Positions 23,299-35,135 of a DNA stretch of 64,000 nt are shown piece by piece. The number at the start of each line of letters is the position of its first letter. The first letter of the stretch is position 1. Below the pieces are notes generated by a model, which saw only the letters and a list, made by a program, of their open reading frames with translations, was not told where the DNA came from and did no database searches. This DNA comes from Cryptomeria japonica (taxonomy: Eukaryota > Streptophyta > Pinopsida > Cupressales > Cupressaceae). The stretch covers positions 367,520,667-367,584,666 of the forward strand of contig NC_081415.1 of the NCBI RefSeq assembly GCF_030272615.1. The letters are read 5' to 3'. The position numbers and the translations under genes are program-made.

Positions 23299-23840
23299 CT
23301 GCATCCACTAAACAAATTCATTATTTCTATGTCCACAAATCTTATTCTACCCTCCGGAACTAGCCATACCCTCACCTTATCCCGAAAATTATAAAACTAA
23401 ACCTAACCCTCCCCCTCCAAACTGCACACGCTGATTTGTCCATCACTCATGCCAAAATTGTGGCACTCGTGCTAATTTACAGGTGCTCGTGCTAATACAT
23501 AAAGCTTACCTCCCAAGCCCTCCCTCTAACCTCCATCAACGCGAGTGCCCGTGCACCAATGCAAGTGCTCACGTAAACCCTTGAGCTCTCGTGTGGATGC
23601 ATGAGCGCCCGCGCCAAAGCACGAGTACTTGCGCTAATCAATTCCCATCCCCCAAAAAACCTATTCTACCCACTTCCTCCCAGTGAGTGCCCGTGCTATT
23701 TACTAACACTCACGCTAACCCATTGGCGCACCCGCTGAAACAATGATCAGCATGTGCACCTTGCCAACTCTAAGCCCTAAATTTAGCCCTAATTCTACCC
23801 CTACCCTAAAAATTTCAAAAAGGGGAATGGTCCTACATAC
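23299..23840 (-). other. Predicted intron 1 of the outer PMD pseudogene
   Basis: GT-AG boundaries join exon 1 and exon 2 in phase 0. The intron is 542 bases long and also carries a GC-rich degenerate tandem repeat. Confidence 0.7.
23445..23760. repeat. Degenerate GC-rich minisatellite in PMD intron 1 (outer element)
   Basis: Many imperfect units resemble GCGAGTGCCCGTGC, with variants GCACTCGTGCTAAT, CACGAGTACTTGCGCTAAT and GTGAGTGCCCGTGCTA. They are spaced irregularly by about 15-35 bp. Confidence 0.75.
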
Positions 23841-23918
23841 CGGTGGTCCATAGCTAGTGGGTTTGTCATACCGTTGGATCCTCTAGGCGCGATGATCACG
23901 TGTAGGAATGGGATCCAT

Positions 23919-24256
23919 CTTTCCTTCTCTCCTTCTAGGCTTTGAGTGGCTCCAAGGCTTGTGTGTAACCATGACTCCTCATTGGGCCCTTTGTGGCTTA
24001 TATGGGCCCCCTCGAGGGCCCATTTCCTCTGTTGTCTTGCATCTTCTATTCTATCTTCTAGATTTTCTACATTTACCTCCTATTTCTTTTTCACTTATCT
24101 CCTCCACTCAAATTCTTTCTTCTTTATGTTCGAGAATTTTTTTCATCAATTTGCTTTCGACAAAACTCTCGAGGGGGCATACACCTCCCACACTTTATGC
24201 TGGGCATCTATTTCTTCTTCTTCTATCTTCTACCCATCACCAAATTTGCAGCTGCG
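23919..24256. other. Region between the outer PMD gene and the PPT
   Basis: No coding signal was found. It is pyrimidine-rich around 24045-24130 and 24205-24235. It is the expected promoter side of the antisense PMD gene. Confidence 0.45.
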
Positions 24257-24272
24257 TAAAAGAGGGGCAAAA
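24257..24272 (+). promoter_or_regulatory. Polypurine tract of the outer element
   Basis: TAAAAGAGGGGCAAAA lies directly against the TG that starts the 3' LTR. An almost identical tract lies on the minus strand at 58008-58021. Confidence 0.8.
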
Positions 24273-25534
24273 TGTAGACACTTAAAAATAATTATTTAAA
24301 TTATTTTTAAATTCCTGACATAATTAATTTATTAATTATGCCAATTTTTAATTCTCCTCAATATTAATTAATTATTTTAAATATTGTGACTATAGTCTAT
24401 GATTGATTTATTTAATAAATCAATCCCCTTTTATTCTTCTAAAATCCTCAATATTAAATTTTCTCAAATTCCTCCTCTTAACTAATTAATTTCAATTAAT
24501 TAGTTAACCTAAGTGATTCCTACAAATCACCTTTTCCTAATTCTTCTAGAAACTCCCTAAGCTCACTTAACATTATTCTTCCAATTTTTAATTCCCTCCA
24601 CTCATTCTCTCTCCTAGTCAAATCCTCCTACAAATCTTATCTACCCTAATCCCACCTATTCTTTCCTCTAATCCCTCTCCTAATGAGTTGCTAGTGGCTA
24701 ATCATCATGATTAGCCACAAAGTCAACTCCTTGTCCCTTCCTTCTAGCCACTCTTCTTAAATCCCCCTTTCCTAGGTGAATGTGAGATTTTTAAAATATC
24801 ACATTCCTCTAGGCATCTCATCTTCCAAGAAATTTTTAATTCCTCCTTATTCCTCCAATTCCCATGAGCATCCTTTTTGAAGAATTTTTAATTCTTCCTT
24901 TTCTTTCCTCAATAAATATCCCATCCCTTTCTCTTCTCAAGGCACATTGGGAAGTCTTCCCAATGTACCTTGAGGAGTGTAGAGACAAGAAACACCTTTA
25001 AGACATATATCTTGGTCTCCACACCTCCTCTTGGGCCTTGTGTGGGCTCACAAGGAATCCTCACCCTCCATCTTGGGTTAATCCTAGCCCTTCATTTCTC
25101 CTCCTCTCTCCCTATAAATTGAGGACTCCATCCTCTCACATTTCATCTCCAATTTTAGCAACTTCATGTTGTTAGTTTGTTCCTAGAAAACCATCTTTAC
25201 ACCCTCATCATGCCAAAGTTATCCTTCATCCATACTTAGCCATATTATCCATCTAATCCTTCAAATCTATCACATCCATTTGTGCACAATGTTGGAGAGC
25301 CAACCATATCAAGCAATCTAGGAGCAAAATTGACATCACGTTGAAGGCATTTGGGTGCACTTCGACTTCATCCAAGCTCCATTCGAGGGAGAAGGTAAAG
25401 GTTTTCACGGTAAAAGTATTTATCTTCATGTTTTTTATGTGATTTGATTTATGCTTCATGTTTTATATGTTTTAATGTTTTGATTTGTATGCTAACCATC
25501 CAAATCCACCTTGCTTGCTTTTCCCATCTTCAGG
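24273..25534 (+). repeat. 3' LTR of the outer element, right end truncated
   Basis: It starts TGTAGACACTTAAAAA after the PPT. A TATA-like CTATAAATTG sits near 25111-25120, about 840 bases in. The LTR is cut where the third element begins at about 25535, so its CA end is not seen here. The minus-strand LTR starting at 58007 has the same start and a TATA-like box at a similar depth. Confidence 0.75.
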
Positions 25535-27460
25535 TGGCATATCATCAAGGTGTATATAGAGTAGACCATGGCTTCGATGGATCATTGAAGGGAATCACCC
25601 AAGGCATCAGTTTCACCGACATGAAAGGTGTTGATGAAACTAGTGTTACGATAAAATATAAAAATGGCTAGCCGAAAAGGAGGTTTAGCCAAAAGAGTGG
25701 TGGGACTGGTGGTGCCCAAGTGGATCTCCTGAGCCAATCTAGAGGTGACACATGGTAGGGGTCTGCAGAAGAGTGAAATAGATCGATGGGATCGAGTGAA
25801 TTGGTTATTGACAGGGCAAGTCCGATGCAGATCGATGGTTGTTGCTATACCACAACTTAAAAGTGCTTGATGGTTATTTGCCGTGACATGGTGAAAAACC
25901 ACTAGTGGTGAATTCCAGGCAATGCTTAAAGCTAGACAGCTAATGCAAGCAGTTACAGTGGATAACTAAGTGGTAGTGATTAAGTTTTTAACGAATCAAA
26001 GACCAAGTGGTCGGGCTTGTTTGGAGTAGGTTACTCAGGAAAGTTAAAGGGCATGCTAGTTTTCCATGATCGGATGGTTGTCGCTATACCGCAATGGATT
26101 TACGTCCAAGCTTTAAACCCCGTGACATAGCGACTAAGGGAAAGGTGCTCGAAAAGAAGACTTTCCTATTCTGTTGGTGCCAAAATTTAAATATTCAAAA
26201 GAACTAAAGGCAGAGATGTGCCAGTTCCATCCAACGTTAGTGAAAGATTGCAGAGAGATATTCAAGGGGATTTGTAGAGAAAGTAGGTGTATGATTTCTT
26301 AGGAAACAAGAATGGGAAATCAAATATGTAATGAAACGGATAGGGCAAAGGAAGAATCAACCAACGCTCCAATATCCAGTAACCCTCAGGCAACCAGAAG
26401 TGATTAGTTCCTGCAACTGCTTTTGGGCAATCACAAATCTGAAGAAGCAAAGGCACCCATCACTTGATTTGCGAATACTGATTAATTAGTTAGCCTTTCT
26501 CCGTCTGGTTAACTGTTTGTTATGCTTCTGCTTTGATGGTGAATATTCTAACCTCTTTCAGGGGGGGATTTTGATTAAGATTTTTAAAAGATTTGTTTTC
26601 TCGAGAAGTCCAAAGCTTGTTGCATCCATATCTCTATAAATGGATACCAGGACTACTGAGAAAAGGGGACACAAAATTTCATAGAAAAAATCTGGCAAAA
26701 TTAATACAGACCGTTTCCTTAAGCAATTTTGATTTAGATATGTTAGACTTGTAATCATTTGATGGAGAAATAAAGATATAGTCATAGGTTTTAAATTTAG
26801 ATTTGTATTGTCTCTGTGTCATTGTACTGGTGTTCATTTCATTTAAGTAATCAAGGATTGTTTATCTGAATGACTTGTTAGGCATTTAAGGAAGTTGTTT
26901 TAAGTCTTTTCTTCAAGGAGGAAATATAAACGTACTTTGAGAAAAGTCCTTGATATCAGTATTTTGGTGTGGATTTGATGATGAATTCTGGTACAGATTA
27001 GGACTCTGTATATGTTAGGCATATATAGAGTTGATAGATCATTAACTTGTGACTTGTGTACTAATTTTTCTATCAGGTTGCAGTCTATTGTAGATGACTC
27101 TATTTCCCAGATAAGGCACTTTTTTACTTGTTGGTTTTTTGTTACATTTTGTGGTCCTTTTCAAAAGTCAAATCAACTTTTCATTTAGGTTTAGTTGTAC
27201 CGGTGAGTAAGGAAAGTTTACAGGAATGTACACTGGTTTTCTATAAACCTTTTTCTATTTTGGTAAGAAAATAGTCTAAAAAGGGGTTCACCTGCCCAAG
27301 CTTTTTATAAGCTTAAAGTGTAGGAGGTTTCCTCATTCCAAACCTTGTCTTGTTTTTTTCATTTCAAACTTTTTGTTGTCCTCTTCCATGTTGGCACAAA
27401 GACAACAAAATCTAGTTCTAAAAAGAGAGGGAACAAATGTTTTCAAAATGGAGAACAACA
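25535..27460 (+). repeat. 5' LTR of the third element
   Basis: It aligns along its length with 36021-37950. The start TGGCATAT is set by the purine run AGAAAGG before the other copy, and the end CA lies four bases before the PBS. It contains two of the stem-loop repeat units (25837-25900, 26076-26137). Confidence 0.85.
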
Positions 27461-27464
27461 AAAA

Positions 27465-27484
27465 TGGTGGCTCTACTGGGAGAG
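27465..27484 (+). promoter_or_regulatory. Primer binding site of the third element
   Basis: TGGTGGCTCTACTGGGAGAG lies four bases after the LTR end. It begins with TGG as expected for a tRNA CCA end; the tRNA is not identified. Confidence 0.65.
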
Positions 27485-27652
27485 TCAAATAAGATAAGTC
27501 TTATGCTGCAAATATGTGTCTTTATTACAACAAAAGTGATTCACTGTGTTGAAATATATTTTATTCCCAAGATATTGGGTGGCAACTTTGATTTCAAGAA
27601 AAAAATAGTGTTCTTTTAGAAGAGATCACTATCACTTTTAAAGGTTAGCAAG

Positions 27653-30480
27653 ATGAATAGAGGAAAGAATACCAGGTCTTATATGAAGAAAAACCCTCAA
27701 GAGAAGTTGCATGAAGGGTTACCTGAAATAGTCAGGAAGGGTTGGAAAGGAACTATTATTTCTGATCAATCAAATCAATCATGGAAGTAGAAGAATAATC
27801 AAGCAGGTAAGTCTTTTGAGCATCCTGTATATGCAAGGTCCAATGCTTCTTCTCATGATTCTGACCATGATATTATGGGTTTTCATGTTGGCTTGTTTGG
27901 TACTAATGATGATATCCAAACCCTTCACCAAAGATTATCTAATACTGGCACTTCTGTGAGAGATAGGCATAGTACTAGTAATAGGGCTAGTTCCATTCCC
28001 AAAACTATGGAGGGAAATATCAGTCTGATTGATATGGACCAGCTAAATATGTCGGATTCAAAGGAAACCTTGCTAGACAAAGATGAAGTGTCTCAGGAAA
28101 TTGAGGTTCTCAATAAGAGAGTGCATCAATTGATTTCTATGAGAAAAAATAAGGAAATGGAAAAATAAAAAGAAACTACAGCCAAACTTATTGAAAGAGA
28201 AATATTATTAAGACAGATTGTAGATCTTGAGTTGTTTTCTCAAGAAGAACCTAGGAGTGAAGAGCATGGTCCTATTATTAGAGAAATCTTGGATTCTAAA
28301 ATTGATTTTGCACCTAAAGTTACAACACAATCTAGTAAGGAGGTTCACAACGATCCCCAACTTAACAAACCTGTTATTGACAAAGGGAAGCAGAAAGAAG
28401 TGAAGAATAGGTCTATGGATCTAGTGTCAGGAAGTGCAAAAGGACCCCAGGGAGTGACTTTGCATGAGATTGAGGTAGGAAGGATAAGGAAAGAAAATGA
28501 AAACCTTCAAAGGGAGTTAGAAAAGGCTGAAATAGAAGCACTTAATGTTGAGTTCAAAAGAAAGATACATTGCTTAAAAGCTCCTCATATAACTTTCCCA
28601 CCCGTCAATCATAGTAACCCTACATCCCAACATACTTTTGCCTCTCTATTGAATACTCAACCAATGATGCAAACAAATGATACCCCAAATAGTTCTGTTG
28701 TTCCCTCAAGTACAATTCAAGCAAACCAAACCAATCATGGAGCATCCCATAATCAAAGTCATCAAACTCCTATAGCTAGTGGTTCAAGCCCAAGGGTGAA
28801 TACTAGAAATAATTTTGTTGGAAATCAATTTCAAAGGAGACCTATAAATGTTGAGTTGTATAGGCAGTTGTATTTTGATGTTATTCTAGGATATCCAAAC
28901 CATGTCCCTATTGAAATGAGGGATAGACTATAGAAGTTTGCTAGGAACAATGCTATCAATGTTGAAGAGCATCATAAATCTTTTGGGGACATAATTAATG
29001 ACTATGAAATTGGTGATGAGGATGTCATCATGAAGTTGTTTGTGCGATATTTTATTGAGGATGCTAGAGATTGGTATAGAGGGTTACCTGTAGATAGCAT
29101 TAGTTCTTGGGAGGAATTCAAGAATTGCTTTAAAGAGCAATATGGAGATAAAATAAATGTGAGCTTCATGCTCAACAAATTTAACACTATTAGGAAGTCT
29201 GATAATGAGGTTGTTATAGATTTAAATGCACGGTTTCATAAGGCAATGCATAGGCTTCTTCAATGTATGAGGTTAGATAAGAATGTATGTCTAGCCACTT
29301 ATTACAATGCCTTTGATCCTAAGATGGCTTACATTCTCAGAGATAAGTACATACAAAGTTTAAGAGATGCTTTCAGAATTTCAATCAGTATAGAGAGTAA
29401 TATAAAAGCATCAGGGAAAATGGGAAGAAGGAATGATGGAAGATTGTGGCAGGAACAAAAACCACAACAAAATAAATCCTCTAAAGAAGAGGATAAAATA
29501 AAGAAATTAATGACTGTTGTTAAGGATATTACTGCTAAAGTAAGTAAACTTGAGAATCCTCACTACAACTGGCAAGATAGACCTGCTAGATTGCATGATA
29601 TGCCATATAACATTGCATGGAAAGATGGCAAGCCTATGCAAGATAGATCAAAAGGCACACAAAATCAGGATGCCCCTGATCCTTTAAAGGGAGGAAGTGC
29701 ACGTAATATGGAAAATACCCCTTGGTGTATGGCATGTGATGGGCCACATTCCCCTTATCAGTGTGTTGTGGCTCAAGCTCTAAATGAATCCATGAGAAAT
29801 GAGGGTGAACCCGCAATCAATATGTTTGAGTATATTGTGGACAGTGACTGTGAGTCTTTAGAAGATGAATCAAGTGAATATGATGTCTCCAGAAGCAATG
29901 CAAATTGCCAAAGGCAATTAACAATTGGCTGGCATCCCACTTTGAATGTAGTCACAATAGAAGATCAAGAGATTCATCTCAGAAGGCCTAGTGAGGAGGA
30001 AGTCAAGAATCTCACTAAGGCTACAATAGCTAAAGCTAAGCATAACCATAATCTGAGAAGCAAGAAAGATGATGAAAGTAAAGGTATGCCTAGTTCTATG
30101 TTTTTTAAAGAGATTTCTTCTAAGAGGTCCACTGAAAATAAAACTCGTGTAAAAGATAGTCAAGCTAAAAGTGATCAGTTAGGGAATTCAGGGAAACCTG
30201 ATATTATTGATACAACCGGTAATAAGGCAGAGACCACTGGTGACAAGAGAACAAGGCACCAAAAAATAGAGAAGGTTAAAGCTCATGCCAAGTCTAATGT
30301 TAATACTGCTTTTGATATGACCCAAGCTTTAACACAAATGAAAGTTTCAGTACCTTTGATAGAGCTATTGAAAATAAAAGAACATAGAGAGGCTTTTTTT
30401 TCTTTGACTTCAAGTATATCAGATGTAGATGCTTCCTTTAAAAAGGGAAATGCAAACGATGAGAAGGATCAAGAACAAGG
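27653..30480 (+). pseudogene. gag: gag of the third element
   Basis: One frame runs from ATG 27653 through gag into protease, interrupted by stops near 27787, 28166 and 28931. The N-terminal half is charged and contains a coiled-coil-like stretch (IRKENENLQRELEKAEIEA, about 28474-28530). The capsid lies at about 29030-29420: YFIEDARDWYRGLP, SWEEFKNCFKEQYGD, LNARFHKAMHRLL. One C-x2-C-x3-H-x4-C motif (CMACDGPHSPYQC, about 29727-29765) resembles a zinc knuckle with one residue missing between C and H. A long basic, low-complexity stretch follows before the protease. Confidence 0.85.
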
Positions 30481-31012
30481 GGTCTCAGAAGTTTATGTGG
30501 GCACCACTATTAATCAGAAACCATCTCAAATTGATCCCTTTTATGTCATACTATTAGTAAATAACAGATTGATAAAAAATTGCATGATAGATTCTGGTGG
30601 AGCTGCTAATGTAATGCCTTATGGGGTTATGAGAGAACTAGGCTTGTCAGTACACACTTCATATGGGAGGTGCTATGCTATGGATAATAGAGAAGTGCCT
30701 GTTGTGGGTACTATGAAATATGTAGAAGTAAAGATAGAAGCATTCCCTGAAGCTGCATATAAAATTGATATAATAGTCACAGACACTAAGCTCCATTATG
30801 GCATGCTTTTGTCTAGACAATGGGTTGCTACTGTCGGAGGACATCTTCATTTAGATTTAACATATGCAACTATCCCAGTGAATGGGAATTATATAAAATT
30901 GTATAGAGAACCATGTGCCCCAGTGGTTATTGAAAAAATAGACCCAAACATGCTTAATTGCATGATAGATGTAGATCTTGATAACTTCAGGATTGAATCC
31001 ATTCAGCCTTAG
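30481..31012 (+). pseudogene. Aspartic protease of the third element
   Basis: NCMIDSGGAANVMP with the catalytic D at 30590-30592 is followed by YAMDNREVPVVGTM and the late block LHYGMLLSRQWVATVGG. This is a retropepsin with DSG. It is fused in frame to gag and ends at a TAG at 31010, after which the same frame continues into the aRNH. Confidence 0.85.
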
Positions 31013-31500
31013 TTGAAGAATACTTATCCTATTGTCGATGAGCTGAAATCTCAACAAGAAGGCCTATGGTAGATGTATTTTGATGGAGCTTTCTCTAAAG
31101 AAGGGTCTGGAGAAAGAGTGCTTTTTATTTCCCCATCAGGTATTACCTTCAAGTATTATTTTTTGTTAGCATTCCAATGTACAAATAACACAGCAGTGTA
31201 TGAGGCTTAGAAATTGCTAAAAGACATGGGATAAAGTTGTTAAGGGTTTATGGAGACTCTGAACTTGTAGTGTCTCAGATAAGGTCAAGGTATGCATCTA
31301 AAATTGACAAGTTAAAAAAGTACAAGCATGTTGTTTGGGATGTCATTGAACACTTTGATGCATTTTCTATTGATTGGATTGAAAGGTCTAATAACATTAT
31401 GACAGATTTTTTAGCTAATGTTGCATTAAAGAATGATGATGTAACATTGACTGGAGTTTCAATAATTGAGACAAAAGTCGGACCAACCATCCCAAGATAA
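31013..31500 (+). pseudogene. Archaeal-type RNase H located between protease and RT
   Basis: MYFDGAFSKEGSGERVLFIS (D at 31082-31084) is followed by FQCTNNTAVYEA and, after a small indel near 31208, EIAKRHGIKLL, VYGDSELVVSQI (D at 31255-31257) and ERSNNIMTDFLANVAL. The motifs match the aRNH of the other two Tat-like elements, but the domain precedes RT instead of following the ordinary RNase H. Stops at 31010, 31070 and 31208 show decay. It would degrade RNA in hybrids or at the PPT. Confidence 0.82.
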
Positions 31501-32545
31501 TGTGTACAATTGGAAATTTTTTGAGGATGATGATGACATCCTTAGATTTTTACAATGCATAGATGAATATGAAGGTCAAAAGATTGATTTTAATGCATTG
31601 GTGGAAGTAGTAGATGGACACGAAACAATTTTTCAAAGTGACATAGTGCAGTTAGAGACAAATGAAATACCCAGGGGACTAGTTGAACTAGAGGGTATGC
31701 TCAGTTACAGTGATGGTCACTTACATCACATCATCTACAAAGTTGGAGGAGTTGGAAAAGGTAAAATTGGGGATTGAATCTTCCCCTAAGTTGATATATA
31801 TTGGGAAGAACCTGCCTCCCCATATTAAGACCAACCTCCTTAATTTGCTAAGAAAGTACAAACATGTTTTTTCTTGGTCCTATGAGGACCTAAAGGCGTA
31901 TAGGAAAGACTTATTTCAACATGAAATACCTATGCATCCTAATGCTAATCCTTTTAGACAAAAGAAAAGACCCATTAACCCCCTCCTAGAACCCAAGATG
32001 CAACAAGAGTTGATTAAGATAGGAGAAGGGGATATTATAAAGCCTATAAGGCATTCTTCATGGGTATCAAATCTAGTGCCTGTCAGAAATAAAGAGTGGG
32101 GACATAAGGCTATGTGTGGATTTTGGGAACTTAAATGTTGCCTCCCTTAAAGATAATTATTCATCTCCAAACATGGAAGCCATGTTACAAAGGGTAATTG
32201 GTTGTGATTTACTGTCAATGATGGATGGATTTTCTGGTTACAATCAGGTATTAGTGAAAGAATCTAAGCAATTCATGACTGCTTTTACTACTCGTTCAGG
32301 AACCTATGTGTATATATGAATGCCATTTGGTTTGAAGAATGTTGGTGCAACTTTTCAAAGGGAAATGGATGTAGCCTTCAAGGAATTTATTAATATCATA
32401 ATGGTTGTTTACCAGGATGATCTGACATGTTTGTCAAAGAAGGTAGATGACCACTATGGTCTTTTGGAAAAGATATTTTGCAAGGCTTTAGAATTTGGTG
32501 TATCTTAAAATCCCAAGAAATGCCACTTTGTTGTAACTGAAGGAA
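31501..32545 (+). pseudogene. Reverse transcriptase of the third element
   Basis: A linker (EDDDDILRFLQCIDEYEGQ) leads to RT: PNANPFRQKKRPINP, IIKPIRHSSWVSNLVPVRNK (32035-32094), LLSMMDGFSGYNQVLV, MPFGLKNVGATFQREM and the catalytic YQDD at 32410-32421. Frame changes near 31710 and 32120 and stops near 32317 and 32506 break it. The YQDD variant differs from the YVDD of the two Tat-like elements in the window. Confidence 0.88.
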
Positions 32546-33290
32546 AGTTGCTAGGGCACATTGTATCTAAGGAAGGAGTCAGAATTGACCCTGAAATAAT
32601 TGAGGCTATCAATAGGGTGCCTCAACCAAATAATATTAAAGGAATTCAATCTTTTCTAGGTAAAGTAAACTTTGTTAGAAGATTTATTGCAAATTTTGCT
32701 GAAATTGTCAAGCCTATTGTGAAGCTTTTCAAGAAGGATGCCAAGTTTGTTTGGGATAATGAGGCAGCACTAGCATTTGATAAGATTAAACAGGCTATCC
32801 AGGAAGCTCGAGTGCTTATGTTTGCTGACTATAGTAAGCCCTTGTCATTATTATTTTTTGCTTGCTACCATACAGTAGCAGTAGTTCTTCTTCAAATGGA
32901 TGATGAAGGGTATGAACATCCAATTGCTTTCTACAACAAATAATTGCAAGCTGTTGAACTAAAATATGAAATTATGGAAAAATAGGTATATGCTTTAGTC
33001 AAGGCTGTTAAAGTATTTAGGCCTTATCTAGTAAATGCCCAAATTGTAGCCTATGTACCACATGTAGCTGTGAAAGACCTCCTGTCCCAGTCTAAAGTAA
33101 CTGGAAAAAGATGCAGATGGATAAGAAGAATACAAGAATTTGATCTTGAGATCAAAATCATAAAGCTGGTAAGAGGTTTAGGCTTAGCCAAGTTAATGAC
33201 TAAGACAAACTTTGAGGATATTGATATAAATAATGTTGAGACTAAAGAAGTTATGTTTACCAGTATTGGGAGGCAACCATGGTATTGAGA
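32546..33290 (+). pseudogene. RNase H (gypsy type) of the third element
   Basis: LGHIVSKEGVRIDPE and QSFLGKVNFVRRFIANFAEI (32649-32708) form the RT connection. The RNase H body follows: LLQMDDEGYEHPIAFYNK, a stop at 32941, LQAVELKYEIMEK, a stop, VYALVKAVKVFRPYL and RRIQEFDLEIKI. Thus the element has two RNase H domains, one on each side of RT. Confidence 0.82.
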
Positions 33291-34430
33291 TATAGTATAC
33301 TTCTTGAAGAATGCCTCATGTCCAGAAGGTATGACACACAATCAAAAGAGAACACTAAAATTAAAATCATGGAAACATGTTCTTATTCAGGGAGACTTGT
33401 ATTGGAGGAACAATGATGGGATGCTACTGGTTTATCTGGATGAATTCCAAGCTAAGAAGGTTCTGAAAGAGATGCAAAATGGGGTATGTGGAGGCCACTA
33501 TTCAGCTAAGACCACTACTAGTAGGATAATTAGAGTAGGGTATTATTGGCCAACTTTGTTCAAGGATGCTTATACGTATGCTCAAAAATGTGATCCTTGT
33601 CAAAGGTTCTCTTCTAAACTAAAGTATGCTGGTGCTTTACCTTTTAATCATGTTATAGTTGAAGCCCCTTTTGTTCAATGGGGCATTGATTTTAGGCTAC
33701 AAATTATTTTACCAAGTGGATTGAAGCCATACCAACCAAACAGGCCACTAGTAAAGTGGTCATCAATTTTTTGATGAATAATATAATAACAAGGTTTGGT
33801 GTGCTTCAGATTTGAGGAGTTTGCAAAGTTTTGTGCCAATTATGGGATTATTATGTCATACTATTCACCATACCACCCATAGGGAAATGGCTAGGCAGAA
33901 TCAAGTAATAAAAGTCTCCTCAATATTATCAAGAAGATCCTAGAGGACAATAAAAGGTCCTGGGATCAAAAGCTCAGGTTAGCTTTATGAGTTGATAGGG
34001 TGACTGTAAAAAATGCCATTGGTACATCCCCTTTTGAGCTAGTTTATGGAGTGAAAGATAGACTACCTATGAATAATTTGCTTCCAGTTTACAATTTCTT
34101 GTAGATTGAAGAATTAGAAATGTCTGAGCCCATGGAAGAAAGAATGATTTAGTTAGTAGAGCTAGAGGAAATGAGTACTACAACCCATAAAAGGAATATG
34201 AAACTTCAATTACAGTCAAAGTACCTTTTTGATAAAAGGACTAGTATAAGAAAATTCCAGATTGGTGATATGGTGTTGCAGTGGAATGCAAGAGATAAGG
34301 ACAAAGGCAAGCATAAGAAATTTGAATAACTGTGGATAGGCCCTCTGATCATTTTTGATCTCAATGGAAAAGATTCCTATTTCCTCCAAAGATTGAAAGG
34401 TGAGTTACAGGAAATGCAAGTGCATTGACA
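33291..34430 (+). pseudogene. Integrase of the third element
   Basis: The zinc finger is readable as GGHYSAKTTTSRIIRVGYYW and YAQKCDPCQRF (about 33489-33608), then AGALPFNHVIVEAPFVQWGI at the core start. The core is frame-broken after about 33690, but YYSPYHP, a decayed GNGQAESSNK-like stretch (about 33885-33912) and TSPFELVYGV (about 34025-34053) can be followed. The C-terminal part reads FDKRTSIRKFQIGDMVLQWN. It ends near QFLKHYFS at 34430. Confidence 0.82.
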
Positions 34431-35070
34431 GTTTCTGAAACATTATTTCTCATGTTTTTTCCATGCATAGTAGTTTAGGTTTGCTTTTGTTTGTTCTGCT
34501 TTGTTTTAGTTTTCTTTTCTTAGGGTTTTGTTGGTCTACATTCCAGAGTTTTTGCTAAATTCTTGTGTTGGTATTGCATCCAACCATCCCCAGTCAGAGC
34601 CATTGTTATCACTGTTTTAAATATGTTGAAAATGTTGCCTTTCAGCTATTGGAGTCTGTCAAAACTCAGAAATCTAACCTTTGCCTGCAAGTTTGTGGTT
34701 CTGAGGGTTTAGGGTTTTTACTTTTTCATGAAAGAATTTAAAATTAAACCTTTGTAGCACATTGTTGTAATTCGTTTTGAACTTGAACGTTCAAGGTTCA
34801 ATCGCTTCTCCTGCTTGTGTTGTGGCTTTGTAATGTTTTTTAATAAGTGGTTCAAGGTTCAAGGTTCAAAATGTCCCTTTCTTTTGCTAAAAGTCTTTGC
34901 TTGTTATTTTTCCACTTAAGTGGAAGGTTCTGTGTGTCGTCAAGAGGAGGCCCCTTTTAAGTCTAGGCCTAGGCAGGTTTTGATAAGTTTTAATTTTGCC
35001 TAAGTCTTAAGTCTTTTCCTATGTGTCTGTCAGGCTTCCTAAAGATTGAGAAAGTTCCTGTTGATCTCTT

Positions 35071-35135
35071 GGCTATCGCTATACCGCAACCCAAAAGTGC
35101 TCGATGGTTATTTGTTGTAACATGGCGACTAATTG
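35071..35135. repeat. Stem-loop repeat unit, copy A
   Basis: Arms are CTATCGCTATACCGC on the left and ACATGGCGACTAA on the right. The unit shares the central words AAAAGTGCTCGATGGTTATT with the LTR copies. Confidence 0.7.

Larger units (their letters stand above)
21190..23918 (-). pseudogene. Antisense plant mobile domain (PMD) pseudogene of the outer element
   Basis: Minus-strand exon 1 is 23918-23841 (26 codons, one internal TAG, MDPIPTRDHRA start). Donor GTATGT is at 23840, acceptor GATGCAG ends at 23299, and exon 2 begins at 23298 in phase with AEMGMLALREHWP. The PMD signature FHLPTGEVTVTLLDVWRILK is at about 23104-23045, followed by IPVRGVIPEYH and YAWGATMLA up to a stop near 22753. Beyond it the frame continues with stops through a part matching the inner PMD (LLHIWAWEHIVVTRALG, WRPF) to about 22240. 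It then becomes an acidic and coiled-coil tail (GEGEGEGEG, VEDELQIEKAGRE) to about 21200. Its position and orientation equal those of the PMD gene of the inner element. It is badly decayed. Confidence 0.8.
1..25534 (+). mobile_element. Outer Tat-like Ty3/gypsy LTR retrotransposon, 5'-incomplete, interrupted by a second element
   Basis: Domain order on the plus strand is gag, protease, G-patch, RT, RNase H, second (archaeal-type) RNase H, then integrase resuming after a 12.7-kb insertion, an antisense plant mobile domain pseudogene, PPT and 3' LTR. The second RNase H between RNase H and integrase is the hallmark of the Tat lineage, which is established knowledge for plant gypsy elements. The 5' LTR lies left of the window. 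All reading frames carry several stops and frameshifts, so the element is dead and older than the inner element at 5571-18296. Its 3' LTR ends abruptly at 25534, where a third element's LTR begins. Confidence 0.85.

Noticed and set aside
23908-24299. Two overlapping plus-strand ORFs of about 120 codons before the outer 3' LTR
   Set aside because: Pyrimidine-rich hydrophobic translations without motif; they overlap the promoter side of the antisense PMD gene and the PPT.
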